Shown here piece by piece: positions 1-8,217 of a stretch of DNA of 35,733 nucleotides (positions are counted from its first letter, which is position 1; each line of letters begins with the position of its first letter). The notes under the pieces are model-generated. The model saw only the letters and a list, made by a program, of their open reading frames with translations. It searched no databases and was not told where the DNA came from. A program made the position numbers and the translations under genes. This stretch comes from UBA8106 sp913052135 (GTDB lineage Bacteria; Acidobacteriota; Vicinamibacteria; Vicinamibacterales; UBA823). Location: NCBI GenBank assembly GCA_913052135.1, contig CAJXDY010000023.1, positions 1 through 35,733 on the forward strand. Direction: 5' to 3'.

Positions 1-42
1 AGCGAACAGTTGCACTGTCCGCAAGCCACTTGATTCACTCAT
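1..42 (-). CDS. 5' end of an unidentified protein (partial, runs off window)
   Basis: An ATG at 42 opens a frame that stays open to the window edge and encodes 14 residues (MSESSGLRTVQLFA). It is preceded by the Shine-Dalgarno-like AGAGGTG on the minus strand, and it lies 10 bp after the stop of the YdcZ-like transporter gene. It is therefore probably the third gene of the glnS transcription unit. Too little is visible to name a family. Confidence 0.55.
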   Translation of the reverse strand, partial: MSESSGLRTVQLFA

Positions 43-52
43 TTATGCACCT

Positions 53-493
53 CTATTTGTACTGAATCAGCGCAACGCCAATAATCACAAGCAGCATCCC
101 CATAATCCGCTCTACACTGAGGTCATGTTGTGGGTATCCCACAATACCGTAGTGATCAATAACCATAGATCCAACCATTTGACCAGCTACCACTGAGGCA
201 ACTAAGGTGGCGGCCCCAAGCCGGGGCGCGAGCATGAGCGCAGCCGTTACAAACAGCGCACCAAGCAATCCACCAGTCAACTGCCACCAGGGCACGCGTT
301 CAAACCATCCAACCGGCGGCAACGATATACGGTTCAATGCAAGCAGACAAACTAGGGCAAGGGTGCCTCCAGTAAACGACACCAAGGACGCCCAAAGCGG
401 GTGGCCCATGTGAAGTCTCAATTGTGAGTTGATACCCGCTTGTAGTGGTAATAGAAGACCGACCAAGAGAGCAAACAGTAATAATCCAGTCAT
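53..493 (-). CDS. DMT-superfamily YdcZ/DUF606 small transporter
   Basis: This encodes a 146-residue, very hydrophobic protein with about five membrane segments (roughly residues 2-18, 32-53, 70-90, 92-110 and 128-144). The N-terminal LPLQAGINSQLR and the later GAATLVASVVAGQM stretches resemble the YdcZ (DUF606) half-size drug/metabolite transporters, and the length matches their usual 140-150 residues. The frame is open further upstream into glnS. I chose ATG 493 because the conserved protein begins at MTGLLL, an AGGA-type ribosome site precedes it, and longer starts would overlap glnS. It lies 37 bp after glnS and is probably co-transcribed. The substrate is unknown. Paired copies are common in this family; a partner is not visible here. 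Confidence 0.82.
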   Translation of the reverse strand: MTGLLLFALLVGLLLPLQAGINSQLRLHMGHPLWASLVSFTGGTLALVCLLALNRISLPPVGWFERVPWWQLTGGLLGALFVTAALMLAPRLGAATLVASVVAGQMVGSMVIDHYGIVGYPQHDLSVERIMGMLLVIIGVALIQYK

Positions 494-530
494 GGTTCCA
501 TTCCTGTACGCGACCGTGCGTAACACGCGC

Positions 531-2270
531 CTAGCGCTTTGCCCGCATTGACCGCTGGACTTTAGCCCAAGTATCACGAAGTAACACAGTACGGTTGAAG
601 ACGATACGATTGTTTGTCGAATCAATGTCCACACAAAAGTACCCAAGTCGTTCGAACTGGTAGCGACTCCCAAATTGTGCATTCTTGAGGCTGGGCTCAA
701 CCCGACACGACCGAATAACTTTGAGAGAGTCAGGATTGAGTGATTCAAGAAAGTCCCTGTTTTCACCGGGATGTTCATCCAAGAACAGTCGATCATATAG
801 CCGGACCTCAGCCTCAACGGCATGGGCTACGGAAACCCAGTGCAGGGTCGCCTTTACCTTACGCCCATCTGGTGACGACCCGCCACGGGTAGCCGGATCG
901 TAAGTGCAACGTAATTCAGTCACTTCGTCCGTCTTTGGATCCTTAACAACCCCGACACATTTAATGAAGTATGCGCAACGCAACCGCACCTCGCGTCCTG
1001 GTGCCAAGCGAAAGAATTTTTTTGGTGGATCTGAGTGAAAATCGTCTCGCTCAATGTACAGCTCACGAGAAAATGGCACTTTCCGTGTGCCTGCAGTCGC
1101 ATCCTCTGGATTATTAATGACATCAACTTCATCGACTTGATCTTCAGGAAAGTTTTCAATGACGACCTTAAGTGGGTGCAGCACCCCCATCACACGTGGC
1201 GAATGTCGGTTTAAATCTTCCCTCACCGCATGCTCAAGCGCTGCAATGTCAATGACGTTTTCCCTCTTGGCCAAGCCAATGCGGTCACAAAATACCCGTA
1301 TCGCAGCGGCTGGATAACCCCGACGGCGCATTCCAGAAATCGTTGGCAGTCGTGGATCATCCCAGCCCGTCACATGTCGATCTTGGACTAACTGCAGGAG
1401 TTTACGTTTACTTAGAACCGTGTACGTAAGATTCAATCGTGCAAATTCAATCTGCTGAGGATGACAAGGTACGGTCGACTCATCGAGAATCCAGTCATAA
1501 AGTGGACGATGATCTTCAAATTCCAGCGTGCAGAGTGAATGCGTAATTCCTTCAATCGAGTCTGATAAAGCGTGGGTGAAATCGTACATGGGATAGATGC
1601 ACCAACGGTCTTTGGTGCGATGATGTGATGTACGTCGAATCCGATAAATCGTGGGATCACGCATGTTAATATTGCCCGACGCCATATCAATTTTGGCGCG
1701 GAGAACATGTGAACCGTCTTCGAACTCTCCAGCACGCATCTTTTCAAACAGTAGAAGATTTTCACTGGTAGATCGGGTTCGGTGCGGACTATTGCGGCCA
1801 GCTTCTTGTAGGGTGCCTCGATATGTGCGAATTTCTTCTGCATCTAAACTGTCTACGTACGCTTTGCCAGCGTTAATCAGTTGCACCGCGTACTCGTACA
1901 GTCGATCAAAATAGTCAGAAGCAAAGTACAAGCGGTCAGCCCAGTCAAACCCAAGCCATTTCACATCCTCCTTGATGGCCTCTACATTCTCAACCTCTTC
2001 CTTAGCAGGATTCGTGTCATCGAAACGCATATTACACATCCCGCCGTGTTCGGCCGCTATACCAAAGTTCAAGCAAATCGACTTCGCATGACCAATATGC
2101 AAATACCCGTTGGGTTCTGGCGGAAAGCGAGTTATGACGCGACCGTCATTCTTATTCGACTCGACGTCGTCGGCCACAATTTTTCTTATAAAGTCGAGAG
2201 AAGCTGTTTCTCCAACCACCTCAGTCGGACCGTTGGAATCAGCCTCTGAGCGATTAGTCGATTCAGGCAT
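531..2270 (-). CDS. glnS: Glutaminyl-tRNA synthetase
   Basis: This cytoplasmic class I aminoacyl-tRNA synthetase of 579 residues charges tRNA-Gln with glutamine using ATP. The catalytic core shows PPEPNGYLHIGHAKS with the HIGH signature at residues 58-61. The KMSKS-type loop appears as VLSKRKL at 285-291. The GlnRS/GluRS-type segment CTLEFEDHRPLYDW (247-260) and the C-terminal anticodon-binding beta-barrels (about 345 to the end) complete the family architecture at normal length. It means this organism can aminoacylate tRNA-Gln directly rather than relying only on GatCAB transamidation. The ATG at 2270 has only a weak ribosome site. It heads a minus-strand unit with the YdcZ-like transporter. 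Confidence 0.97.
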   Translation of the reverse strand: MPESTNRSEADSNGPTEVVGETASLDFIRKIVADDVESNKNDGRVITRFPPEPNGYLHIGHAKSICLNFGIAAEHGGMCNMRFDDTNPAKEEVENVEAIKEDVKWLGFDWADRLYFASDYFDRLYEYAVQLINAGKAYVDSLDAEEIRTYRGTLQEAGRNSPHRTRSTSENLLLFEKMRAGEFEDGSHVLRAKIDMASGNINMRDPTIYRIRRTSHHRTKDRWCIYPMYDFTHALSDSIEGITHSLCTLEFEDHRPLYDWILDESTVPCHPQQIEFARLNLTYTVLSKRKLLQLVQDRHVTGWDDPRLPTISGMRRRGYPAAAIRVFCDRIGLAKRENVIDIAALEHAVREDLNRHSPRVMGVLHPLKVVIENFPEDQVDEVDVINNPEDATAGTRKVPFSRELYIERDDFHSDPPKKFFRLAPGREVRLRCAYFIKCVGVVKDPKTDEVTELRCTYDPATRGGSSPDGRKVKATLHWVSVAHAVEAEVRLYDRLFLDEHPGENRDFLESLNPDSLKVIRSCRVEPSLKNAQFGSRYQFERLGYFCVDIDSTNNRIVFNRTVLLRDTWAKVQRSMRAKR

Positions 2271-2481
2271 TGCATCATTGTTTAGGATTTCACGCTAGGC
2301 GACAAGCGAGTAGGTGGAAGTTGTTAAAAAAAGAGGATGAGGATGGAGTGTTGTGTCCCCTAGAAGAACCACCTACAATCATGAGGATTTCCTATCTAAA
2401 CTGTCCAACATTACCGTGCGGTGCAACGCAAGAAAGCTAATATCTCCATTAAGTTGCTAAGGTTAAAAGGAGGTTTAAACC
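2271..2481. promoter_or_regulatory. Divergent promoter region between glnS and the small membrane protein
   Basis: This 211-bp gap separates divergently transcribed genes, so it must hold at least two promoters, but I could not pick convincing -35/-10 pairs. It contains an 8-bp inverted repeat (GTAGGTGG at 2310-2317, CCACCTAC at 2369-2376) lying in what would be the glnS leader, and an A-rich run near 2335 on the plus strand. The strong plus-strand ribosome site AAAAGGAGG near 2466-2474 belongs to the next gene. Confidence 0.4.
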
Positions 2482-2748
2482 ATGAAGTTTAATGTCAAAG
2501 CTACGGCTGTAACGTTTGGATTGTTTTGGGGAGGAGCCATCTTTGTATTAGGCCTTGGAAACTTGCTTTGGTCGGGTTACGGACAAGCAGCCCTCGATAT
2601 AGTCACTTCGATTTATCCTGGCTATCAGGCAACTGCGAGTTTTGGTCAAGTACTTATTGGCACCTTATACGGACTGCTGGACGGCGCAGTTGGGGGAGCC
2701 ATCTTCGCCTGGCTTTATAATTTGTGTGCCGATAAATTTGCAAAATAA
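2482..2748 (+). CDS. Small two-helix membrane protein (holin-like hypothetical)
   Basis: This 88-residue protein has two hydrophobic segments (about 8-28 and 55-80) separated by a short polar stretch. The C-terminal GLLDGAVGGAIFAWLYN motif resembles a family of small bacterial proteins often labelled bacteriophage holin by automatic annotation. No phage genes surround it, so that label should not be read as a lysis function. A very strong Shine-Dalgarno (AAAAGGAGG) sits 7 bp before ATG 2482, suggesting abundant translation. Its stop is only 12 bp from the RidA-family gene, whose ribosome site overlaps the stop, so the two are almost certainly an operon. The role is unknown. Confidence 0.75.
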   Translation: MKFNVKATAVTFGLFWGGAIFVLGLGNLLWSGYGQAALDIVTSIYPGYQATASFGQVLIGTLYGLLDGAVGGAIFAWLYNLCADKFAK

Positions 2749-2760
2749 GGAGAACTACTC

Positions 2761-3264
2761 ATGTCGTATGTAACTCGTGCTTTAATCGCTCCTGCGATTA
2801 TCATCGTGTTTGCCCTTGGAAACGTCGGATGCGAGTTTGCTCCCAATATCGTTGACAATAGCAGCGGCGCGAACTCGCCGCGCCCTGCCCCAGACGTGGA
2901 GTACGTCCCTGGCCCACCAGGGTTACCCTTCTCGTCTGCAGTTCGAGTTGACAATATGCTCTACGTATCCGGACAGCTTGGTGCCGAACCTGGCGCAACG
3001 AGTGTCGTGGAAGGCGGGGTCCAAGCCGAAACACGACAAACAATGGAAAACATTAAAGCCGTGCTGGAAGAAAACGGCTCATCCATGAATCAAGTGGTTA
3101 AATGCATGGTGTTTATGGCGGACATGAGTCAGTGGTCTGCCATGAATGAGGTGTACGTAACATTTTTTCCAGAACATTTTCCCGCACGGAGTGCATTTGG
3201 ATCGACCGCACTCGCATATAATGCGGAGCTTGAAATCGAGTGCATGGCTACAGTCAATAACTGA
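2761..3264 (+). CDS. Exported RidA/YjgF-family protein
   Basis: RidA proteins deaminate reactive enamine/imine intermediates released by PLP enzymes and normally act in the cytosol as about 130-residue trimers. Here the RidA domain occupies roughly residues 50-165. Arg143 in FPARS and Glu158 in LEIEC are spaced exactly like the catalytic Arg105 and Glu120 of E. coli RidA. In front of it is a hydrophobic leader ending in LGNVGC with Cys24, which looks like a lipoprotein signal, although Asn at position -3 is atypical. A linker rich in Pro, Ser and Asn follows. The protein is therefore probably anchored at the membrane facing the periplasm. An AAGGAG ribosome site precedes ATG 2761. It is in an operon with the small membrane protein. 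Confidence 0.88.
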   Translation: MSYVTRALIAPAIIIVFALGNVGCEFAPNIVDNSSGANSPRPAPDVEYVPGPPGLPFSSAVRVDNMLYVSGQLGAEPGATSVVEGGVQAETRQTMENIKAVLEENGSSMNQVVKCMVFMADMSQWSAMNEVYVTFFPEHFPARSAFGSTALAYNAELEIECMATVNN

Positions 3265-3378
3265 TTGCTGTCAGCCAACCTCCTCGACAGATCGTCAAAC
3301 TAAACTTGGTACACGACTATCTGCATGTGCATCAAGTACCGGCATTGAGTCTACCGCTCAGATCTGAATAGGTGTCCT

Positions 3379-4395
3379 GTGAATCAACGACGTGTCGCTA
3401 CCCTGCTTTTCACTACGTTATGCATCGGATGCCAACCATCCACACGCCCAGCACAGATAGCACCACAAGCTGATCCACGCTCTTTTGAGTTCGCCCTCAT
3501 CGGGGATAACCCTTATCCGCCAGAGCATGTACCAAAATTCGAACGTCTGATCGAAGATGTGAACGGTCACAAGAATCTACAGTGGGTTCTTCACGTTGGC
3601 GATATCCGGTCAACAGCGCAGAGTCCTTGTTCCGACAAAATTATTCAAGGACGCTTCAATCTCTACCAAGGTTTCGATGCACCCTTCATCTTTACTCCTG
3701 GCGATAACGACTGGTTCGACTGCGGGACCACACTAGCGGGCGGGTTCGATGAAGTCGAACGGCTCAGCTTCCTGAGAGAAACGTTCTATCCCGAGCCAAC
3801 CCAAACCACTGGTGGACGCACCTTGACCGTCGAAACACAGGCAGCCGATCCTCAATTTCCGGCCATGGTTGAGAACGCTCTCTGGGAACACCACGGCATT
3901 GTCTTCGCGACAATTCATCTGATCGTACTGACCGGTAACGAATCTACCGAATTGATCAAAATGCAATCCGAACTCATGGATGCCGCGTTGTCCTGGATTG
4001 ATCGAGCCTTCGAACGGGCCAAGGCGCTCAACAGTCCAGGATTATTCCTCGCAATGCAGGCAGATCCGTGGGTCGTGTCTGGCAACCCCCCAGTAGTCAA
4101 TCTGCTATGTGAAGGCTGTCTAGCGCCACGACCAGGACTTGAACGCCTTTACGGTCCACTAGCTAAAGCAACAATCGCTTTCGGACGTCCAGTTGTTCTT
4201 GCCACTGGCGACACGCACATCTTCAGAGTTGATAAACCGTTGCGAGAACCAGAAACCGGGAGAGTCATAAGCAACTTCACACGAGTAGAAGCGTTTGGCT
4301 TCCCTAGTGTTCACTGGGCGCATGTCACCGTGAGCCTTGATGAACGAGAGCTTTTCACCATTCGGCAACGCGTGATCGCTTCCAATATCAATTGA
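3379..4395 (+). CDS. Metallophosphoesterase-like lipoprotein
   Basis: This 338-residue protein has a hydrophobic leader ending in CIGC (Cys18), so it is probably a lipoprotein. It carries calcineurin-type metallophosphatase motifs: IGDN at 42-44, HVGDI at 72-76, PGDND at 107-111 and ATGDTH at 275-280. The usual first motif D-x-H is D-N-P here, and no clear middle metal-binding His is seen (a MQADP segment stands in the expected region), so the metal site may be altered or mononuclear. Translation starts at GTG 3379 with AGGTG just upstream. It is followed by the GNAT gene at 23 bp and preceded by a 114-bp gap, so it may have its own promoter. The substrate is unknown. Confidence 0.75.
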   Translation: MNQRRVATLLFTTLCIGCQPSTRPAQIAPQADPRSFEFALIGDNPYPPEHVPKFERLIEDVNGHKNLQWVLHVGDIRSTAQSPCSDKIIQGRFNLYQGFDAPFIFTPGDNDWFDCGTTLAGGFDEVERLSFLRETFYPEPTQTTGGRTLTVETQAADPQFPAMVENALWEHHGIVFATIHLIVLTGNESTELIKMQSELMDAALSWIDRAFERAKALNSPGLFLAMQADPWVVSGNPPVVNLLCEGCLAPRPGLERLYGPLAKATIAFGRPVVLATGDTHIFRVDKPLREPETGRVISNFTRVEAFGFPSVHWAHVTVSLDERELFTIRQRVIASNIN

Positions 4396-4418
4396 TACGA
4401 CTTTCCGGGAGAACAGCG

Positions 4419-4847
4419 ATGACCCTCTGGCAAGACGGCGATTATCAGATCAGCACCGACAAGATGCGCCTTGACGTACCAGCTATTCACGATTTTCTCG
4501 TCAATGCATACTGGTCCAAAGGGCGATCGCTAGATGTGGTTAGACAGTCGGTTGAGCACTCACTTTGTTTCGGTCTCTACTATCAGCAAGGTCAGATTGG
4601 GTTCGGCAGGGTCATAAGCGATTTTTCAACGTTTGCCTATATCGCTGACGTCTATGTGCTTGATCAACATCGTGGCCATGGACTTGGGAAGCACTTGATC
4701 ACATGCATCACACAGCATGACCAATTACAGGGGTTAAAGCGGTGGCTACTTGTCACTTCGGACGCGCATGGTCTGTACGAACCCTATGGATTCTCGCCGT
4801 TGACTGCACCTGAACGATTTATGGAAAAACTAGCATCCCAGCAGTAG
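4419..4847 (+). CDS. GNAT-family N-acetyltransferase
   Basis: This 142-residue cytoplasmic acyltransferase shows the acetyl-CoA pyrophosphate-binding loop RGHGLG at 85-90, preceded by the beta-strand IADVYVLDQH and followed by the helix KHLITCI. The C-terminal SDAHGLYEPYGF is typical of small GNATs. A TTG at 4392 would give a longer product overlapping the upstream stop. I prefer ATG 4419 because GGGAGA lies about six bases before it and the product fits the family length. The acceptor substrate cannot be read from the sequence. The stop is 3 bp from the stop of the convergent proline dehydrogenase gene. Confidence 0.88.
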   Translation: MTLWQDGDYQISTDKMRLDVPAIHDFLVNAYWSKGRSLDVVRQSVEHSLCFGLYYQQGQIGFGRVISDFSTFAYIADVYVLDQHRGHGLGKHLITCITQHDQLQGLKRWLLVTSDAHGLYEPYGFSPLTAPERFMEKLASQQ

Positions 4848-4850
4848 TTA

Positions 4851-5759
4851 CTACGCCCACCGCTCACGACTCACTATTGCTTTCAGAACGTGCCTCGCGA
4901 TCGTGGGATTCTTTCGAAGACGACGTATCGAATACGGGTACCACTCAGCGCCAAATGGCACAGCAACACGCAATCGATGTCCTGCCTCAAGTATTTCCCG
5001 GCGCAGTGACCCCCCTACACCCAAAAGCATCTGAAACTCGTACTGAGAGGGATCCAAGCCCAACCGATCGATGATCCGGAAGGCCTCCCAAACCAGTTTT
5101 TCATCGTGGGTCGCAATGCCAACATAGCAGCCAGCGCTAAGTAGTTCTTCCAACAACGACGTGTAGTTGTCTTGGACCACCTTGCGCTCCTGATACGCAA
5201 TTGCGTTTGGCTCGACGTACACACCCTTACACAAACGGACATTGGCCTTGATCTTCGTTAACCCTCGAACAATGGATGGGCTGCGCCGCAAATAAGCCTG
5301 CACCACGGCGCCAACATTATCGAATTCCTCGTGCAACCTAGCATGAATATCCAACGTGTCATCGACACAACTCGAATCTTCCGTGTCGATCCGCAAGAAA
5401 TTCTTGTACGCGCGGGCGGCTTGCACCAGTCTTCGTATGTTCTGATAGCAGAATTCCTTGTCGAGCTTCAAGCCGAGGTGGGTCGGCTTGACATGAATAT
5501 TGCTATCCAACTGCTGTTGCTGAATCGCGTCGAGCACCTTTTCGTATTCGCGCACAACCTCAGTCGCCGCAGGACGATCTTCGATAAACTCGCCGAGCAT
5601 GCCAGCTGCAGCAATGCATCCATCTGCATTTAATTGGGTGGTGACAGTCAAAAGATCGTCAATCGTCTCGCCGGCAATGTACGGGTTCGCAATAACACGA
5701 ACAACTGGCTTTGGAATGAATGGGAGCGTTGAGGAAATGAATTGATCGAAGAGCGACAT
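4851..5759 (-). CDS. Proline dehydrogenase (monofunctional)
   Basis: This FAD-dependent TIM-barrel enzyme oxidises L-proline to pyrroline-5-carboxylate and passes electrons to the membrane quinone pool. The 302-residue length fits the monofunctional PRODH form (about 300 residues) rather than fused PutA. Recognisable elements are RLCKGVY at 175-181, GIATHD at 214-219, EFQMLLGV at 241-248 and the substrate-carboxylate-binding C-terminal YPYSIRRL at 274-281. The longest frame begins at 5813, but ATG 5759 (MSLFDQF) is the natural family start and AAGGA lies upstream. No pyrroline-5-carboxylate dehydrogenase gene is adjacent. It lies 144 bp downstream of the exported isomerase-like gene, so it may be transcribed separately. 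Confidence 0.93.
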   Translation of the reverse strand: MSLFDQFISSTLPFIPKPVVRVIANPYIAGETIDDLLTVTTQLNADGCIAAAGMLGEFIEDRPAATEVVREYEKVLDAIQQQQLDSNIHVKPTHLGLKLDKEFCYQNIRRLVQAARAYKNFLRIDTEDSSCVDDTLDIHARLHEEFDNVGAVVQAYLRRSPSIVRGLTKIKANVRLCKGVYVEPNAIAYQERKVVQDNYTSLLEELLSAGCYVGIATHDEKLVWEAFRIIDRLGLDPSQYEFQMLLGVGGSLRREILEAGHRLRVAVPFGAEWYPYSIRRLRKNPTIARHVLKAIVSRERWA

Positions 5760-5903
5760 GAACGTCGAATCCTTACTTCTTGCACCAGCTATCGGCACGC
5801 TGCCGATCATCACGAAAGATCACTTTGAAAACTTTTACCTTGAATTGTAGTATCCGGTTCCCATTGAACCTATTCCTCCTGAGTGATTCAGACGATGACC
5901 AAC

Positions 5904-6773
5904 TTAGACATCACACAGTGCAACCGCTTCACGCAATGACGTCAATGGGTCTCGCGTCGGAACGAACTCGTGCGCAACATAACCATTAAACCCCGTCTCA
6001 ACGATTGCTCGACAAATCGCAGGCCACTGCAATTCCTGATTTTCATCCAGTTCGTTCCGCCCTGGCACGCCACCCGTATGGTAATGCGCAATGTCGTCTG
6101 CATAATCACGGATCGTACGAATAACATCACCTTCCATGATTTGCATGTGGTAAATGTCATTCAAAAGTTTGACCCGTGGCGACTCAACCAAACGAATAAT
6201 TTCTGCACCGAACGGCGTTCGGTCACCATGATAATCAGGATGATCAATTTTACTGTTCAGTAGCTCAACACAGATCGTCACGCCGTGGTCCTCGGCAGCC
6301 GGCGCCAGCCGGCGCAAAGCATCCACACAATTCTTAATGGCTTCAGCATCACCCATACCGCGCCGATTACCGAAGAAAGTGATGAGGTTTGGCACGTTAT
6401 GCGCTACTGCGAGGGGCAGCGCCCGTTGCAGATTCGCAACGATTTCGTCATGGTTTGTCCGGACATTAAGTCCGTCCTCGATCGTGCCGCCACCGCCATA
6501 ACCCATTGAGCAGACGAGACCATATTCCGCCGCAATACTCCATTCGTCTTGTTCCAAGAGGTCTATCGCCGGCAAACCCATGTCAGCAACGGCTTCGCAA
6601 AACGATCGAAAGGGAATGTTGTTATAAGGCCACCGCGACACCGACTGCTTGAGCCGGCCGTTCCGCACGACGGGACCCTGGGTTGTTGAAGCGACCGACG
6701 GCGAACCAAGCGCCGCTGCCCCTAATGCTACCCCAACCGTGTTAATGGCTGTCCGTCTAGAAATCTTGTTCAT
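5904..6773 (-). CDS. Exported hydroxypyruvate-isomerase-like TIM barrel (copy 1)
   Basis: Hyi-family enzymes interconvert hydroxypyruvate and tartronate semialdehyde or related keto sugars. The 289-residue protein matches the xylose-isomerase-like TIM-barrel fold, with Glu170 in CVELLNSK, the metal-site segment LLNDIYHMQIMEGD (203-216) and Glu269 in AHEFVP. These correspond to the usual catalytic and metal residues. Unusually, it begins with a Tat-like leader, ISRRTAI at 4-10, followed by a small-residue hydrophobic stretch to about residue 29, predicting export of the folded protein. ATG 6773 was chosen over 6839 because of the strong AGGAGGG ribosome site and the leader. The gene starts 25 bp after the acyl-transferase-type synthase gene. 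Which sugar or keto acid it acts on is unknown. Confidence 0.88.
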   Translation of the reverse strand: MNKISRRTAINTVGVALGAAALGSPSVASTTQGPVVRNGRLKQSVSRWPYNNIPFRSFCEAVADMGLPAIDLLEQDEWSIAAEYGLVCSMGYGGGGTIEDGLNVRTNHDEIVANLQRALPLAVAHNVPNLITFFGNRRGMGDAEAIKNCVDALRRLAPAAEDHGVTICVELLNSKIDHPDYHGDRTPFGAEIIRLVESPRVKLLNDIYHMQIMEGDVIRTIRDYADDIAHYHTGGVPGRNELDENQELQWPAICRAIVETGFNGYVAHEFVPTRDPLTSLREAVALCDV

Positions 6774-6798
6774 ACTCTCAACCCTCCTGGCTAAATGG

Positions 6799-8217
6799 CT
6801 AATCCGTACTAACTGGGGTCGGCGCCTTCGTAATCTCAAGCACCAACTCGATCAGTGCAGCCTCATCAATGCCGAGTTTTTGGTAGTTGGCATAGTAATC
6901 CTCCACGGCACGCCTACTGAATCCGGTGTCAATCTGTGATTCTCGCAACTCCTTGATACGCTCCAGCGTCTGCTTCACTAAGTCCTCGCTCAGGACGACG
7001 CCCTGTGCTGCCAATAACCGCTCGTGCTTCTTTAAGACTTCTTCGATCGCACTTCCACCAGAGTGTTTGCCAAACACAAATCGTTGGGTCCCACCAACAT
7101 CTTGTTCATGGATGAACTGATAGATTGCCGGATGCACAAGAATCGCTGCCGTGTGCAAACCTGACTCGTGTGAAAACACTCCTTCTCCAATAATCGGTTC
7201 GTGCGGCTGTATCGGAATGCCTGATGCGCGCTCAACGGCATTGCGTAGTTCTTGAAGTCGCGCGTACTTAAACCCTGGCAGTGTTACACCGTAAAGTTCT
7301 TTCAGCACCATGACGAATTGGTGAAGTGATGTGTTGCCAGCTCGCTCACCAATCCCATTGGCGGTAAGACTCGGATGGGTAGCGCCATGCATCACGGCTC
7401 GTACCGTATTAATGGCACCCAACCCGAAATCGTTATGAAAGTGTGCCGTCAGATCCAACTTGCCGTCTCGAACACCTAGTGTGTCAACAATCGCAGGAAA
7501 ATAATGATCGACACCCTCTGGAGTGAACACTCCACATGTGTCAGAAAAACAGAACCGCGTTCCACCTGCCAGTTGGCAGGCGTTCGCCCATTCAATCGCG
7601 TAATCAAGATCACTGCGACTCGCATCCTCTGCAGCAAACTCTATCTGCTCAATGCCTTGCGTCCGCGCATAGTCAATTGCCCCACAAATCATCCGAATAT
7701 TGGCTTCCCGATAAAACGACAACGATGTATCAAGCCATTCAGATTCAAGGCGCTGCTCTCGTTTCAACAACGTTCGACCGAGTTTGTATTTCAGATGTAA
7801 ATCCGACAAGGTCGATAAAATCAACACTGATACATCGCCTGGTTGACATCCGGCTTCCTTGACGACCCGTAAAACAACATCAATATCGCCTTGAACTGCT
7901 CGACACATCGCCAAGATCTCGACATCGTCACGGATTTTGCCGGAACGACGTGCTTCCAAAATGAGTTTGAGTGCTTCCTGGTCGCTTGCTGACGAGATGG
8001 GAAACGCCACGTCCATGACATCAACACCAATTTCGGCCAGAAGATTTGCTAGTTCGAGCTTCTGTTGTGGAGAGAAGGCCACGCCTGGCATTTGCTCACC
8101 GTCCCGCAAGGTATCGTCATACAGCGATATGCGTTTGGGATCGGGAAAAGAAAGATGTGACGTAAAAGTTCGTGGGAGTCGAAGCAATTGATCTAAGGGC
8201 TCACGCAACTTTACCAT
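6799..8217 (-). CDS. 2-isopropylmalate/homocitrate synthase-like aldolase
   Basis: This 472-residue member of the Claisen-condensing DRE-TIM family joins acetyl-CoA to a 2-keto acid. It shows DDTLRDGEQMPGVAF (34-48), the metal-binding HFHNDFG (259-265), GIGERAGN (288-295), GEGVFSHESGLH (344-355) and GKHSGGSA (383-390). LRDGEQ followed by PGVAF points to the LeuA/NifV-homocitrate synthase side of the family rather than citramalate synthase. The usual LeuA allosteric dimerisation domain appears to be missing, since the chain ends about 80 residues after GKHSG. The substrate is therefore undecided. ATG 8217 has a strong ribosome site (GGAGGACC, 8222-8229). The downstream exported isomerase starts 25 bp after the stop. 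No leuB, leuC or leuD genes are nearby. Confidence 0.88.
   Translation of the reverse strand: MVKLREPLDQLLRLPRTFTSHLSFPDPKRISLYDDTLRDGEQMPGVAFSPQQKLELANLLAEIGVDVMDVAFPISSASDQEALKLILEARRSGKIRDDVEILAMCRAVQGDIDVVLRVVKEAGCQPGDVSVLILSTLSDLHLKYKLGRTLLKREQRLESEWLDTSLSFYREANIRMICGAIDYARTQGIEQIEFAAEDASRSDLDYAIEWANACQLAGGTRFCFSDTCGVFTPEGVDHYFPAIVDTLGVRDGKLDLTAHFHNDFGLGAINTVRAVMHGATHPSLTANGIGERAGNTSLHQFVMVLKELYGVTLPGFKYARLQELRNAVERASGIPIQPHEPIIGEGVFSHESGLHTAAILVHPAIYQFIHEQDVGGTQRFVFGKHSGGSAIEEVLKKHERLLAAQGVVLSEDLVKQTLERIKELRESQIDTGFSRRAVEDYYANYQKLGIDEAALIELVLEITKAPTPVSTD

Noticed and set aside
1433..1843. 136-codon frame on the minus strand inside glnS
   Set aside because: Out of frame with the well-supported glnS reading frame.
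2482..2748. Phage holin as a sign of a prophage
   Set aside because: Only a loose resemblance to a family with that automatic label. No endolysin, structural or integrase genes are nearby.
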